Source: an uncultured Faecalibacterium sp.
GTDB taxonomy: Bacteria; Bacillota; Clostridia; Oscillospirales; Ruminococcaceae
DNA: 46,081 bases
Reading direction: 5' to 3'
NCBI GenBank assembly: GCA_934513205.1
Contig: CAKSWU010000016.1
Span: 1 to 46,081, forward strand
Below, one piece after another: positions 7,136 through 14,474 of this stretch. The translations under genes and the position numbers were made by a program. The notes under the pieces are model-generated. The model had not been told where the DNA came from and made no database searches. It saw nothing but the letters and a program-made list of their open reading frames with translations. Each line of letters starts with the position of its first letter. Positions within the stretch are counted from its first letter, which is position 1.

Positions 7136-9865
7136 TCATACAGGGTTTTTAATTAGCAGGATCGCCTGCAATGCTGCCCGGATCTTTTCGCGTTCTCCAC
7201 TTCCGTCTGTCCGGAGACGCAGCAGAGAAACGCCGCATTTGTCCATGATACGGTTCTTCTTTTCATCCCGTTCTGCCTGTTTACTTCCATCTTCGTGGAA
7301 ACTGGTTCCGTCCACTTCAATGGCCAGAACAGGCTGTTTGTCTATCTGACGGAATAACAGAAAATCAATGTGAGTCAGCGGGTTACGGGCATATTTCCGC
7401 TCGTCCTCCATCAAAGACCCGTAGTTTTTGATCAACGTTGCAAGAGAAACATGGATGGTACAGCCGATGGAGGAAAACGCTTCCTCCGAGAGCACCTCCT
7501 GAATAACGGCATACATCAGATTCTCAGAGTCATATTCTGAAATCCGTTTGTGCTTTTGCAGATATGTTTTGCGCTGCTCGGCATATCCCTGGTACAGCAT
7601 GTCGAACACGGAGTAGACCTGACTTTGGATGACTTCAAAATTGTTGTATTCGATGTAGCGCGCCAGATCACCATAGTTTGTCCGGTCATTGCGCGGGTCT
7701 TGCGATGTAATGACCGTCAGCGAATGAACTGCGCGGGAAACGGCGACATTCAGCATATGCGGATCGTCTACAAAATCGGTGATCACGTTGTCCACAGAGG
7801 TCAGGATAATGGCATCCTGCTCGCGTCCCTGAAATTTGTGGACAGTATCGACAACACAGGCGTCCCCCAGCTGGCGGTGGAGTGCATTTACCTGATCCCG
7901 ATAGGGTGTGATGACGCCGATGCTCTGATGGTTGTGCTGGTTCAGCCTCGGAAGAACTTCCTGCCGGATGACGTCGATCTGACGTTGATTGATGTGTCCC
8001 CGCGCGTGGTTTCCCGCAACGGTCCGATACAGGGCCAGTACATCCAGCTCATCATGATCTTTTGTCATGACGATCAACTGACCGTGATAGAATTTCTGGT
8101 TGCAGAAATTGATGATTTTCGGGTGGCAGCGGTAGTGTTCCCGCAGCAGCGTGACAGGCGCGGTCTGCCATGTTTCCAGCGCGGAGGAGAGCAGGTTGTG
8201 GGCGGAAAAGTGATACCGTTCCTCAAGAGAATACTTTTTCCAGATGGCATCGCTGGCGCGGATGTCATGTTCTGTCAGTACATTTGGCAGCTGTTTCAGG
8301 TCGCCGACGATTACGATATTCTGCGCACAGGAGAATGCAAGAACGCCGGTAGCAAGATCGACCTGAGATGCTTCGTCTACGATCAGATAATCGTAGATGT
8401 GGTCGGTGCTCAGAGTTCCTTTGATGGAATAGGTCGTGCTGAGCACCACGGGATATTCCCGTGTGAATGCTGCGGAGTCCCCGCGAAAATCAGCCATGTC
8501 AAAACGTTTCCGGCTGCTTTTCCATGGATAACGAGCCGCCAGTTCTGCACGGAACAGCTGCAGAGACTTCTGGGCAAGTTCGTCCATTTTTGCGTCGAAA
8601 GAGTAATGTTCCAATCTGCGATTCAATTCGGACTTCTCATTTTCAAGCTCCCGCTTTTTTGCGGAATAGAACTGGTGCTGCAGATACGGGATGACCAGCT
8701 CTGGAGAGCGAAGAAACAGCCTGAGTGCATTGCGGTTGAACCGGAACAGGATGGAAAGCTTTTGCAGAAGCCCAAGGCGATTGTGATGTTCTGCGTGCTG
8801 TTCAAATTCTGTCCAAAGGGCAAGGATCTTCTGGGAAGACAGGCTGTTTAGATTCTCAGTTGGAAGATCGTGGTATGTTGCATAGTACTCCTCAAAATAG
8901 TGCTGCTCCGGATTCAGCTGCAAAAGTTCCTGCTCAATGGCTGCGATGCGATTCTTGGCGTTGAGCATTTCATTCAGTTCGGCAGAAAGAGCAGTGGTCT
9001 GCTGACAGAGTTGAGCGCGTTCTTCCTCGGTGATTTCCCAGTCTTTCATGTCCGGGTAAGTGTCGGTCTGATCTTCCAGAAATTTCTGCTTATTGGCCAT
9101 GCTGCCAAGAAATGCGGTCAAAAATGCAGCATTTTTCCTTTCCAGTTTTTCTGCAACATTATGTGTGGCGGAGTTGTTGTTGGAAACGACCGCGACGGTC
9201 TGTCCGCTTCGGATAACGTTGGCAATGATGTTCAGGATGGTCTGCGTTTTTCCAGTGCCCGGAGGGCCTTGGATGATGCTGATTTTGGAAGAAAGTGCAC
9301 GTTCAACCGCCAGTTTCTGACTTTGGTTCAGACCGAACGGATAAATGATCGAATCCGGTATCTGGGGCGCTTCTACCTCCGTTTGAGGATCGAGATAGCT
9401 CGCCAGCACGGTATCCTTGCTGACTTTCTGAATTTTGTTGTATTGCGCACTCAGAATGTTGACGCCGTTTTCCGCCACAAGACTGATTGCCGTAGCAGCT
9501 TCTTTGAAGTACTGGAAGATTTCTTCATTTTTGCTGTCGGAAAGGCAATTCTGCTGGAGCTGGACTTCGCTGCTGCGGAGCAACTGATCTTTTGCACCTT
9601 TGTGGAGAATGCGGTAATACGCGCCAAAATCCAGAAGCTCATCGATGCCATGAATCGACTGGCCGTTTACGGTGACGATAAACCGTGCCGGATCAAGCCG
9701 CTTTTGCAAAGAAAAAACTTCTACATTGCTGCTCTGAAAGCGATAAATCTTATGAGGCGCACTGAGATAAGAAATCTCACAGGTTCTATCATGAAGCTGG
9801 AAATTGGCAACAGAGCTTGTCTGATCTGTCCCTTTTATCATGACCAGATATTTTCGTGGATCCAT
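7136..9865 (-). CDS. large superfamily 1 DNA/RNA helicase with C-terminal nuclease-like domain
   Basis: 909-residue cytoplasmic protein. Residues 1-180 form an uncharacterised N-terminal region. The Walker A box GPPGTGKT is at 200-207 (K206). A helical insertion follows (about 260-420). The Walker B is LIVDEASQVD with D497/E498, then VGDLKQLPNV (motif III), REHYRCHPKI (IV) and DTVHKFQGREQD (V), and NVAVSRAV contains the arginine finger region. About the last 150 residues, with AIEVDGTSFH and later DEKKNRIMDKCGVSLLRLRT, resemble the DUF2726/very-short-patch-repair-like nuclease fold. The start ATG is fixed by AAGGAG six bases upstream; longer readings lack a ribosome binding site. It is convergent with sfsA and divergent from the polymerase gene. 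Repair or anti-phage roles are both possible for this architecture. Confidence 0.88.
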   Translation of the reverse strand: MDPRKYLVMIKGTDQTSSVANFQLHDRTCEISYLSAPHKIYRFQSSNVEVFSLQKRLDPARFIVTVNGQSIHGIDELLDFGAYYRILHKGAKDQLLRSSEVQLQQNCLSDSKNEEIFQYFKEAATAISLVAENGVNILSAQYNKIQKVSKDTVLASYLDPQTEVEAPQIPDSIIYPFGLNQSQKLAVERALSSKISIIQGPPGTGKTQTILNIIANVIRSGQTVAVVSNNNSATHNVAEKLERKNAAFLTAFLGSMANKQKFLEDQTDTYPDMKDWEITEEERAQLCQQTTALSAELNEMLNAKNRIAAIEQELLQLNPEQHYFEEYYATYHDLPTENLNSLSSQKILALWTEFEQHAEHHNRLGLLQKLSILFRFNRNALRLFLRSPELVIPYLQHQFYSAKKRELENEKSELNRRLEHYSFDAKMDELAQKSLQLFRAELAARYPWKSSRKRFDMADFRGDSAAFTREYPVVLSTTYSIKGTLSTDHIYDYLIVDEASQVDLATGVLAFSCAQNIVIVGDLKQLPNVLTEHDIRASDAIWKKYSLEERYHFSAHNLLSSALETWQTAPVTLLREHYRCHPKIINFCNQKFYHGQLIVMTKDHDELDVLALYRTVAGNHARGHINQRQIDVIRQEVLPRLNQHNHQSIGVITPYRDQVNALHRQLGDACVVDTVHKFQGREQDAIILTSVDNVITDFVDDPHMLNVAVSRAVHSLTVITSQDPRNDRTNYGDLARYIEYNNFEVIQSQVYSVFDMLYQGYAEQRKTYLQKHKRISEYDSENLMYAVIQEVLSEEAFSSIGCTIHVSLATLIKNYGSLMEDERKYARNPLTHIDFLLFRQIDKQPVLAIEVDGTSFHEDGSKQAERDEKKNRIMDKCGVSLLRLRTDGSGEREKIRAALQAILLIKNPV

Positions 9866-9917
9866 GAAAAACTCCTTGTGTAAAGCGGCGTAAGCGATTT
9901 TGCAGGGATTGCTTTCT

Positions 9918-9946
9918 ATTATACGGGCAATGTTGTCTGAAAACAA
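9918..9946 (-). promoter_or_regulatory. promoter of the helicase gene
   Basis: On the minus strand TTGTTT, 17 bases, TATAAT, followed by a leader of about 45 bases. It is divergent from the polymerase promoter, with 21 bases between the two -35 boxes. Confidence 0.65.
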
Positions 9947-9967
9947 GATAGGATAATTAGAATACAC

Positions 9968-9996
9968 TTGAAAACAACCGGCGGAACTGCTATAAT
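9968..9996 (+). promoter_or_regulatory. promoter of the polymerase operon
   Basis: TTGAAA, 17 bases, TATAAT. I looked for a LexA box of the Firmicute type (CGAAC-N4-GTTCG) between 9900 and 10069 and found only a half site (CGAAC at 10038), so SOS control is not shown. Confidence 0.75.
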
Positions 9997-10068
9997 AAAA
10001 TAAAAAGTTGTTAAACGCGGGCAAAAATTGCGTAAAACGAACCAAAACAATAGGGGGGAAAAGAGGTA

Positions 10069-11589
10069 ATGGACGGAAAGAAACGCACCTATCTGGCAAT
10101 CGACCTGAAAAGCTTCTATGCCTCGGTGGAGTGCGTAGACCGTCATCTGGACCCCCTGACCACCAATCTGGTGGTGGCAGACGCCTCCCGCACCGAAAAG
10201 ACCATCTGCCTTGCGGTGTCGCCCTCCCTGAAAGCCTACAAGATACCCGGCAGAGCACGGCTGTTTGAAGCCGTTCAGCGGGTGAAAGAGGTCAACGCTC
10301 AGCGGCTGCAAACTGCCATCCGGCAGCACAAGGCAGTCCGGGGAGAGGATGGAAAATACCACTTTGCCAGCACCTCTTTTGATGCCAATGCCCTGAACGC
10401 AGACCCTGCATTGGGGTTGAGTTACATTGTTGCGCCGCCCCGGATGCAGCGGTATCTGGACGTTTCCACCCAGATCTACAAGACCTACCTCAAATATGTG
10501 TCCCCGGCGGATATCTACCCCTACTCCATCGACGAGGTTTTCATTGATGTGACGGGCTATCTGCCCTATTACCACATGAGCGCCCACGAGCTTGCCATGA
10601 CCATGGTGCGGGAGGTGCTGTACAACACCGGCATCACCGCAACGGCAGGCATCGGCACCAACCTCTACCTTGCAAAGCTGGCCATGGACATTGTGGCAAA
10701 GCACATCCCGGCGGACAAGGACGGTGTCCGCATTGCGGAGCTGGACGAGCAGTCCTACCGGTATCTGCTGTGGAACCATCGCCCGCTGACGGATTTCTGG
10801 ATGACTGGTCCCGGTACCGTCAAGCGGCTGGAAGCCCACGGCATTTATACGATGGGGGACTTGGCACGGTTCTCCATCCACGGGGAAGATCGTCTGTATG
10901 AGATTTTTGGCGTGGATGCGGAAATTCTCATTGACCACGCATGGGGCTACGAACCCTGCGGTATGGCTGAGATCAAAAGCTACAAGCCCAGCACCAACAG
11001 CATCAGCGAGGGGCAGGTGCTGACCTGCCCCTACCCCAACGATAAAGCCAAGCTCATCGTCCGGGAGATGGCGGAAATTTTGATGTTCCGGCTCACCGAA
11101 AAGAAGCTGGTGACCGAATCCATTACCTTGGAGATCGGCTACGACCGGGAGAACGTGGACAAGGGCGGCTACCGCGGTCTGACCCAGACCGACCGCTACG
11201 GCAGGGTCATCCCCAAGGCAGCCCACGGCACCGTCCGGTTTGATGCCCCTACCAATCTGGGCAGCACGATTATCAACGAAAGCGCAAAGCTGTTTGAGCG
11301 CATCACCGACCCGGCGCTGACGGTGCGGCGCATTACCATCAATGCCAACAAGGTCACGCCGGACGAGGGCTTCTATCAGGTGGATTTTTTCACGGACACC
11401 AAGAAGCTGGAAAGGGAGAAAAAACTCCAGCAAGCCATGCTGGGCATCAAGAACAAGTACGGCAAAAACGCCGTGCTGAAGGCCAGCAGCTACGAAGAAG
11501 GTGCTACCATGCGCCAGCGCAACACACAAATCGGTGGTCACAGCGCAGGCGGTGGGGCAGGAGGTTCAGATGGAAAACTACAAAAATAG
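10069..11589 (+). CDS. Y-family DNA polymerase (DinB/UmuC type), translesion synthesis
   Basis: 506-residue error-prone polymerase that would copy past damaged bases. The catalytic metal sites are present: D12 in AIDLKSFYASVE and D155/E156 in YSIDEVFIDV. The helix-hairpin-helix region follows (about 215-280: PGTVKRLEAHGIYTMGDLAR), then the little-finger domain (about 300-450). The length, and AIDLKSFYASVECVDRHLDP with a YolD-like gene downstream, match the Firmicute UvrX/UmuC-like branch more than classic DinB. The gene begins an operon with yolD-like (overlap 20 bases), a Gly-rich peptide and desulfoferrodoxin. The start is supported by GGGGGGAAAAGAGG. Confidence 0.95.
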   Translation: MDGKKRTYLAIDLKSFYASVECVDRHLDPLTTNLVVADASRTEKTICLAVSPSLKAYKIPGRARLFEAVQRVKEVNAQRLQTAIRQHKAVRGEDGKYHFASTSFDANALNADPALGLSYIVAPPRMQRYLDVSTQIYKTYLKYVSPADIYPYSIDEVFIDVTGYLPYYHMSAHELAMTMVREVLYNTGITATAGIGTNLYLAKLAMDIVAKHIPADKDGVRIAELDEQSYRYLLWNHRPLTDFWMTGPGTVKRLEAHGIYTMGDLARFSIHGEDRLYEIFGVDAEILIDHAWGYEPCGMAEIKSYKPSTNSISEGQVLTCPYPNDKAKLIVREMAEILMFRLTEKKLVTESITLEIGYDRENVDKGGYRGLTQTDRYGRVIPKAAHGTVRFDAPTNLGSTIINESAKLFERITDPALTVRRITINANKVTPDEGFYQVDFFTDTKKLEREKKLQQAMLGIKNKYGKNAVLKASSYEEGATMRQRNTQIGGHSAGGGAGGSDGKLQK

Positions 11590-12067
11590 CAAAATCGGGC
11601 GGGAGACCGCCCAAAAGTACGGGGATGTCCTAGAGATGGAACGCCCCCAGACCGAAGAATCCCTCCGCAAGCACCCCCGCATGACCCTTCAGAACCGTGC
11701 CAAAATCTTCTCGCCCTTCTCTCCGCTGCGGGGCTATGACGAGCAGCTTGCCGCAGAAAAGCAGCGCACGGAGCGTGTGACCAGGCGTATTCTGACCGAG
11801 GAAGAAATGTCCGCCCTGTCCGATCGGCTGATGCAGGTCACCAAGGGCATGACCATCACAGTGCGGTATTTTAAAGAGGATACCGCCCACCCGGAGGTTC
11901 CGGCGGTGGGCAACTACATCACCCTGACCGGAAAAGCGGACCGCATCGACCCGGTGTTCCGCACCTTGCAGGCGGGCGAAACCGTAGTGCCCTTTGAAGA
12001 TCTGGTGGAGGTCAGCGGGGAGGGTATCATGGACATTGATGTGTATCTGGGCATCGGGGAAGAATGA
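11570..12067 (+). CDS. YolD-like family protein
   Basis: 165 residues. The central motif RMTLQNRAKIFSPFSPLRGY is typical of YolD-like proteins, which are encoded beside Y-family polymerases in Firmicutes and have been proposed to be UmuD-like partners. The second half forms a small beta domain (ITVRYFKEDTAHPEVPAVGN, then EDLVEVSGEGI). The ATG at 11570 follows CAGGAGG and lies inside the end of the polymerase gene, so the two are translationally coupled. A start further upstream lacks a ribosome binding site. No protease or membrane motif is visible. Confidence 0.85.
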   Translation: MENYKNSKIGRETAQKYGDVLEMERPQTEESLRKHPRMTLQNRAKIFSPFSPLRGYDEQLAAEKQRTERVTRRILTEEEMSALSDRLMQVTKGMTITVRYFKEDTAHPEVPAVGNYITLTGKADRIDPVFRTLQAGETVVPFEDLVEVSGEGIMDIDVYLGIGEE

Positions 12068-12164
12068 GATGACAAAAAATGCTGAAAGAGATGTTTATAG
12101 GACAGCTCTTTCGATAAAATGACCTCAGAAGAAGCAAAACACACTTCGGATGGAGGAAAACACA

Positions 12165-12380
12165 ATGGCAAACGGTGATTACGGCTATTTCGGCAAAGGC
12201 GACACGGGCTATGCCCAGTACATGACGGCCTTCAACCGCAACTTCGGCGGCTCGTCCGGCGGCGGTGGCGGTGGGAACCACAACAATGGCGGCGGTGGCG
12301 GGGGAGATGGCAGCGGCTGCGGCTGCCTCATCGCCATTGCGGTGGTGGTCGTGCTGGTGCTTATTGCCATGGGAAGCTGA
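12165..12380 (+). CDS. small Gly-rich protein with a C-terminal membrane segment
   Basis: 71 residues. The N-terminal 30 (MANGDYGYFGKGDTGYAQYM, then TAFNRNFGG) are polar and aromatic. Then come Gly/Ser/Asn runs of about 25 residues, a Cys pair (GCGC), and a single hydrophobic helix CLIAIAVVVVLVLIAM ending two residues before the stop, a tail-anchor-like arrangement. The ATG at 12165 follows GGAGG. It lies in the polymerase operon about 100 bases after the YolD-like gene. Function unknown; I know no enzyme of this form. The Gly-rich stretch makes the base composition unusual. Confidence 0.7.
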   Translation: MANGDYGYFGKGDTGYAQYMTAFNRNFGGSSGGGGGGNHNNGGGGGGDGSGCGCLIAIAVVVVLVLIAMGS

Positions 12381-12496
12381 GAGTATCCCTCTAGCACAAG
12401 GCAGTCTTGCGTGATCCGGTCACAGAAAATCTAACTAGGAAATGTTATCATATAGTCACAGGAAACACCAACAACATTCCGATGGAGGAATTGAAT

Positions 12497-12874
12497 ATGA
12501 AGGCAAAGTTTTATATCTGTGAGCACTGTGGCAACCTGGTCACCACCATCCGCAACGCAGGGGTTCCGCTGGTCTGCTGCGGCGAAAAGATGAAGGAGCT
12601 GCTCCCCAACATCGTGGAAGCCAGCGGCGAAAAGCATCTGCCGGTGGCAGAGCTTTCCGGCAGCACCCTCACCGTCACGGTGGGTGCAGTGGAGCACCCC
12701 ATGGTGGATGTGCACCACATCCAGTGGCTCTTTGTGGAGACCGAAAACGGCGGACAGCTCCGCTATCTTACCCCCGGGCAGGCACCCAAGGCGGTGTTTG
12801 AACTGGGCAGCGAAAAGCCGGTGGCGTTCTACGCCTACTGCAACCTGCATGGTTTGTGGATGACGAAGCTTTAA
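12497..12874 (+). CDS. desulfoferrodoxin (superoxide reductase)
   Basis: 125-residue iron protein that reduces superoxide to hydrogen peroxide without making oxygen, a typical defence of strict anaerobes. The N-terminal desulforedoxin site has C8 and C11 (CEHC) and C27-C28 (adjacent cysteines). The catalytic centre ligands are H47, H67, H73 and, near the end, C115 and H118 in YCNLHGLW. Glutamate 45 and lysine 46 stand just before H47 as in active enzymes (E-K-H). The start at 12497 follows GGAGG; the longer reading from 12407 has no ribosome binding site. It is the last gene before the terminator at 12882 and may be cotranscribed with the polymerase genes. Confidence 0.95.
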   Translation: MKAKFYICEHCGNLVTTIRNAGVPLVCCGEKMKELLPNIVEASGEKHLPVAELSGSTLTVTVGAVEHPMVDVHHIQWLFVETENGGQLRYLTPGQAPKAVFELGSEKPVAFYAYCNLHGLWMTKL

Positions 12875-12881
12875 GAAATAA

Positions 12882-12924
12882 ACGGGCTCCTGCCAGTGGT
12901 TGACGCTTGCAGGAGCCTGTTTTG
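12882..12924 (+). terminator. terminator after desulfoferrodoxin
   Basis: GGCTCCTGC (12885-12893) pairs with GCAGGAGCC (12909-12917), followed by TGTTTT. Confidence 0.8.
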
Positions 12925-13059
12925 CGTGTGGACGCTTTTCCGTGGAAAGGAAGCATGACACCGTTATAATGGTTGTATGGACAGCAAAATAAGCGCAGCC
13001 CTTGCACCGCCTTGCCGGATGTGATAGGATGAAGAAAACCGTGTAAGGGAGGAACTACC

Positions 13060-13515
13060 ATGCCTTTTTTGATGATCCGCAACGACATCACCAAGGTGGC
13101 AGCGGATGCCATCGGTTACGGCGTGGAGAAGATGGCGAACATTCAGCGCCATCTGCCGGAGGACGAGCGTGCCGAAAAAGTCATCTTTGTCATCACCACC
13201 GATGGACTGGAAAACGCCAGCAAGCGGTTCAGTTATGAGAAGATCCGCCGGATGATCGAGCAGGAAAAAGAGCAGTACGGCTGGGAATTTCTGTTCCTCG
13301 GTGCCAACATGGACGCCGTGCAGGAGGCCGCTCGCTTCGGCATCGGGGCAGACCGGGCGGTGCGGTTTGAGAACGATGCGCAGGGCGTGGCAGTCAATTA
13401 CCATGTGGTCAGCGAAACGGTCTGCCGGATGCGGCAGGCAGCCTGCCCGGCATCCGTCGGCGCAGAGTGGAAAGAGGAGATCGAAGCCGACTTCAAAAAG
13501 CGGCATCAGGGGTAA
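13060..13515 (+). pseudogene. in-frame chimera: start of a macrodomain gene joined to the C-terminal part of a VWA-domain protein
   Basis: Residues 1-18 (MPFLMIRNDITKVAADAI) are the first strand and D-A-I of a macrodomain ADP-ribose-binding protein. From residue 19 the reading is GYGVEKMANIQRHLPEDE, then VIFVITTDGLENASKRFSYE and WEFLFLGANMDAV, which is the second half of a YegL-like von Willebrand A protein. The VWA metal site (D-x-S-x-S) and the first strands are lost, as is the macrodomain body. The reading frame is open over 151 codons with a GGGAGGAAC ribosome binding site, so a product may exist, but neither parent activity is expected. The joint lies in the shared D-A-I codons. Confidence 0.75.
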
Positions 13516-13529
13516 AGGAGGAATCAGCC

Positions 13530-14333
13530 ATGTTGGGAGCAATTTTGGGCGATATCGTGGGCAGCCCCTTTGAATTTGACCACAACAATTACGAGCACAA
13601 GGATTTTCCGCTGCTGAGCGAGAAATCGCACTTCACCGATGATACGGTCACGACAGTCGCGGTGGCACAGGGCTTGATGGCGGGGCAGGGGAATGCACAG
13701 AAAACCTTTGCCGAGGTGCAGGACGAAATGCAGTATTGGGGCAGGAAATACCCCAATGCCGATTACGGTGGGATGTTTGGTCGATGGCTGCGTGCGGAGC
13801 ATCCGCAGCCCTATGACAGCTTTGGCAACGGCTCCGCCATGCGAGTGGCTGCGGCGGGCTGGCTGTTTGACACGCCGGACAAAACGCTGGAAATGGTAAA
13901 GGTGACTGCCGAGGTCACCCACAACCACCCGGAGGGCATCAAGGGCGCACAGGCCACGGCGGCAGCGATCTTTCTGGCACGCACCGGCCACAGCAAGCCG
14001 GAGATCCGGCAGTATGTTGAGCAGACCTTCAGCTACGATTTGAGCCGTACCTGCGATGAAATTCGGCCGACCTATCATCATGTGGAGACCTGTCAGGAAA
14101 CTGTGCCGGAAGCAATCATTGCTTTTCTGGAAAGCGTCAGTTTTGAGGATGCACTTCGCAATGCGGTCTCTCTGGGCGGCGACAGCGACACCCTTGCCTG
14201 CATTACCGGCGGCATTGCCGAAGCCTTTTACGGAATGCCGCCTGAGTTGCAGCAGGAAGCCTTGAAGCGTTTGCCGGAGGAGATGCGGGCAGCGTATGAG
14301 CTGTTCCGGCAGAGCCTTGAGCGCAGAATGTGA
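13530..14333 (+). CDS. ADP-ribosylglycohydrolase (DraG/ARH3 fold)
   Basis: 267-residue hydrolase expected to remove ADP-ribose from modified protein or nucleic acid, using two metal ions. The metal ligands are visible: FTDDTV with D37/D38 and SLGGDSDT with D218/D220/T221. GNGSAMRVAAAGW is the conserved loop between them. The N-terminal MLGAILGDIVGSPFEF is also typical of the family. The ATG at 13530 follows AAAGGAGG, 14 bases after the chimera stop, so the two share a transcript. The neighbouring macrodomain remnants suggest the locus once held a fuller ADP-ribose-processing set. Confidence 0.93.
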   Translation: MLGAILGDIVGSPFEFDHNNYEHKDFPLLSEKSHFTDDTVTTVAVAQGLMAGQGNAQKTFAEVQDEMQYWGRKYPNADYGGMFGRWLRAEHPQPYDSFGNGSAMRVAAAGWLFDTPDKTLEMVKVTAEVTHNHPEGIKGAQATAAAIFLARTGHSKPEIRQYVEQTFSYDLSRTCDEIRPTYHHVETCQETVPEAIIAFLESVSFEDALRNAVSLGGDSDTLACITGGIAEAFYGMPPELQQEALKRLPEEMRAAYELFRQSLERRM

Positions 14334-14398
14334 CACCGCCGGCGCTGCACAGACCCAAGCTGTATTTAAAAAACTGAGGATCGTACCGGAAGAACAGC

Positions 14399-14454
14399 AA
14401 AACACCCGCCTGCGTATTGTGTGCAAAGCACAGTACATGGGCGGGTGTGGTTTT
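14399..14454 (+). terminator. terminator after the ADP-ribosylglycohydrolase gene
   Basis: ACACCCGCC pairs with GGCGGGTGT, with a nested GTGC-AAA-GCAC hairpin, and GGTTTT follows. It lies between convergent genes and the other strand carries AAAAC, so it may serve both directions. Confidence 0.75.
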
Positions 14455-14474
14455 GTTGTGGTTTGTTCGCACTG

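Noticed and set aside
7550..8851. 433-codon plus-strand frame within the helicase gene
   Set aside because: It is antisense to clear helicase motifs II-V and has no motif or ribosome binding site of its own.
10021..10069. LexA/SOS box before the Y-family polymerase
   Set aside because: Only a CGAAC half-site is seen at 10038; the matching GTTCG half at the right distance is missing.
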